Shown here: piece by piece, positions 6,916 to 7,556 of the stretch | Layout: the number at the start of each line of letters is the position of its first letter | Numbering within the stretch: the stretch's first letter is position 1 | Source of the DNA: Opitutus sp. GAS368 | GTDB taxonomy: Bacteria > Verrucomicrobiota > Verrucomicrobiae > Opitutales > UBA953 | Direction: 5' to 3' | DNA length: 7,556 nt | Assembly: GCA_943332745.1 (NCBI GenBank) | Contig: CALQQQ010000052.1 | Coordinates: forward strand, 1 to 7,556 | The notes under the pieces: model-generated | The model's database searches: none | What the model was told of the DNA's origin: nothing | The model's input: the letters and a program-made list of their open reading frames with translations, nothing else | Made by a program: the position numbers and the translations under genes

Positions 6916-7305
6916 ATGAACCCGCTCTTCACTGCCCATAAGCATTACGGCTCCCTACTCCTCGTCCTTATCCTGGCTGTCATCATCGTGGCCCTCGTCA
7001 AGGGACCCAAGCCGCTTTTCCAGCGTATCGTGACTGTCCTCGTCGACATCAACCTCGTCGTTGGACTCGTCGCCTTCTTCCAGACTGCCCGCCCGATCTC
7101 TTGGTTCCACCCGATCCTCGCCCTCGCCGCCGTCGGACTTCTGCACGCCGCCTCGAAGAGCGAAGACAAGGCCAAGGTCGTCCGCTGTTTCTCCATCGCG
7201 CTCCTCCTCCTCATCGCCGCTTGGGCGGTGAACGCCTCCTGGGGTCCGGAATGGTTCAAGCTGAACTTCGTCAAGCTCCCGGCGGCCGCGGTCATCGCCA
7301 AGTAA
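6916..7305 (+). CDS. Small four-helix membrane protein of uncertain function
   Basis: This 129-residue protein has four predicted membrane helices (about 13-28, 38-56, 62-78 and 89-106) and a short C-terminal tail. It has histidines near the membrane boundary or inside helices (H8, H10, H65 in SWFHP, H77 in GLLHAASK) and an aspartate, D44, inside helix 2 (VDINLVVGL). The layout, with HxHY before helix 1, a polar residue in helix 2, HP at the start of helix 3 and a charged loop after it, recalls small four-helix proteins often annotated loosely as cytochrome b-like in Bacteroidota. That likeness is from memory and heme binding is unproven. The start ATG at 6916 has AAGG 7 bases upstream. It lies 50 bases after the aquaporin, same strand, and is followed by a strong hairpin, so it may end a transcript. 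Confidence 0.75.
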   Translation: MNPLFTAHKHYGSLLLVLILAVIIVALVKGPKPLFQRIVTVLVDINLVVGLVAFFQTARPISWFHPILALAAVGLLHAASKSEDKAKVVRCFSIALLLLIAAWAVNASWGPEWFKLNFVKLPAAAVIAK

Positions 7306-7330
7306 GCTCGGTAAGATAGGTTATGTTACG

Positions 7331-7357
7331 ACGGCCCGGACATTGTCCGGGCCGTTT
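7331..7357 (+). terminator. Strong hairpin, probable terminator after the four-helix gene
   Basis: ACGGCCCGGAC (7331-7341) and GTCCGGGCCGT (7345-7355) form a perfect 11-bp GC-rich stem with an ATT loop, 25 bases after the stop at 7305. Only three Ts in a row close the stem and follow it (7355-7357), then GACTT, so the U-tract is weak; termination could be partial. Its place between two same-strand genes fits separation of the membrane-protein unit from the ABC permease unit. Confidence 0.7.
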
Positions 7358-7409
7358 GACTTCCCATTGACCCGAGGCTTGTTGGAGAGACACTCAAGGA
7401 ACACGTCTG

Positions 7410-7556
7410 ATGTATCGCCTCGCCCTCAACATGCTCTTCGGAGACCGCGCCAAGCTCGCGATGCTCCTGTGCGGCCTGTCGTTCTCGGCGTTGCTGATGG
7501 CCCAGCAGAGTTCGGTCTTCTTCGGCATCATGAGCTGGACCTACACGCCGATGGTC
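7410..7556 (+). CDS. ABC transporter permease (FtsX/MacB/DevC-like), N-terminal fragment
   Basis: Forty-nine codons are present before the window ends. The fragment begins MYRLALNMLFGDRAKLAMLL, a short amphipathic or basic lead, then a first membrane helix (about 16-30), then AQQSSVFFGIM, the start of an extracytoplasmic segment. Leading residues of this kind, with a GDRAK-type basic stretch, one helix and a QQxSxFxG motif, are typical of DevC/MacB-type permeases that work with an ATPase and often a membrane-fusion protein in exporting small molecules or lipids across the envelope. The start ATG at 7410 has AAGGA 9 bases upstream. The gene sits 104 bases after the previous gene, past a terminator hairpin, so it probably begins its own unit. 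Family call rests on a short fragment. Confidence 0.55.
   Translation, partial: MYRLALNMLFGDRAKLAMLLCGLSFSALLMAQQSSVFFGIMSWTYTPMV

Noticed and set aside
1..7556. Search for CRISPR arrays, insertion sequences, tRNA genes, toxin-antitoxin pairs or defence genes
   Set aside because: No spaced repeats, transposase motifs, tRNA-like folds or recognised defence domains were seen; gene content is mostly housekeeping and envelope.

Overview
This is a GC-rich chromosomal stretch from a bacterium, carrying eight protein-coding genes packed closely together. Two run off the window edges. No stretch longer than about 120 bases lacks a gene. I see no rRNA, tRNA, CRISPR array, insertion sequence or phage gene. 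The organism looks Gram-negative, because it has an mnmE-mnmG pair, signal peptides and a DevC/MacB-type permease. High GC, frequent lack of a Shine-Dalgarno (SD) sequence, and the particular LysA and cystathionine-synthase-like sequence types make a Verrucomicrobiota (Opitutae-like) source plausible. That placement is inference and was not tested by any search.

Layout. Bases 1-1561 (minus strand) hold the tRNA wobble-uridine modification pair mnmE then mnmG; mnmG is cut by the left edge. A 121-base divergent gap separates mnmE from a plus-strand two-gene operon (1683-4399). That operon holds diaminopimelate decarboxylase (lysA) and, 2 bases later, a PLP enzyme of the cystathionine gamma-synthase family whose motifs resemble the long fungal type. 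It ends tail-to-tail against a small minus-strand gene for an exported charged protein (4430-4888). A hairpin with a T-tract lies at this junction and serves the minus-strand gene. Diverging from the small gene is a secreted protein with glycoside-hydrolase clan A-like motifs (4966-6120). Then come an aquaporin-family channel (6167-6865), a small four-helix membrane protein (6916-7305), a strong hairpin, and the start of an ABC-transporter permease (from 7410).

Functions. The left half is housekeeping: tRNA modification, and lysine/peptidoglycan and probably sulfur amino acid synthesis. The right half is envelope-related: two exported proteins, a channel, a small membrane protein and a transporter subunit. 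Apart from mnmE-mnmG and lysA-CGS, nothing shows that the genes act together.

I found no convincing new multi-gene system. The points most worth a second look are the aquaporin whose second NPA motif lacks the usual following arginine, the fungal-like CGS coupled to lysA, the unassigned secreted hydrolase-like protein, and an inverted repeat over a candidate promoter between two exported-protein genes.
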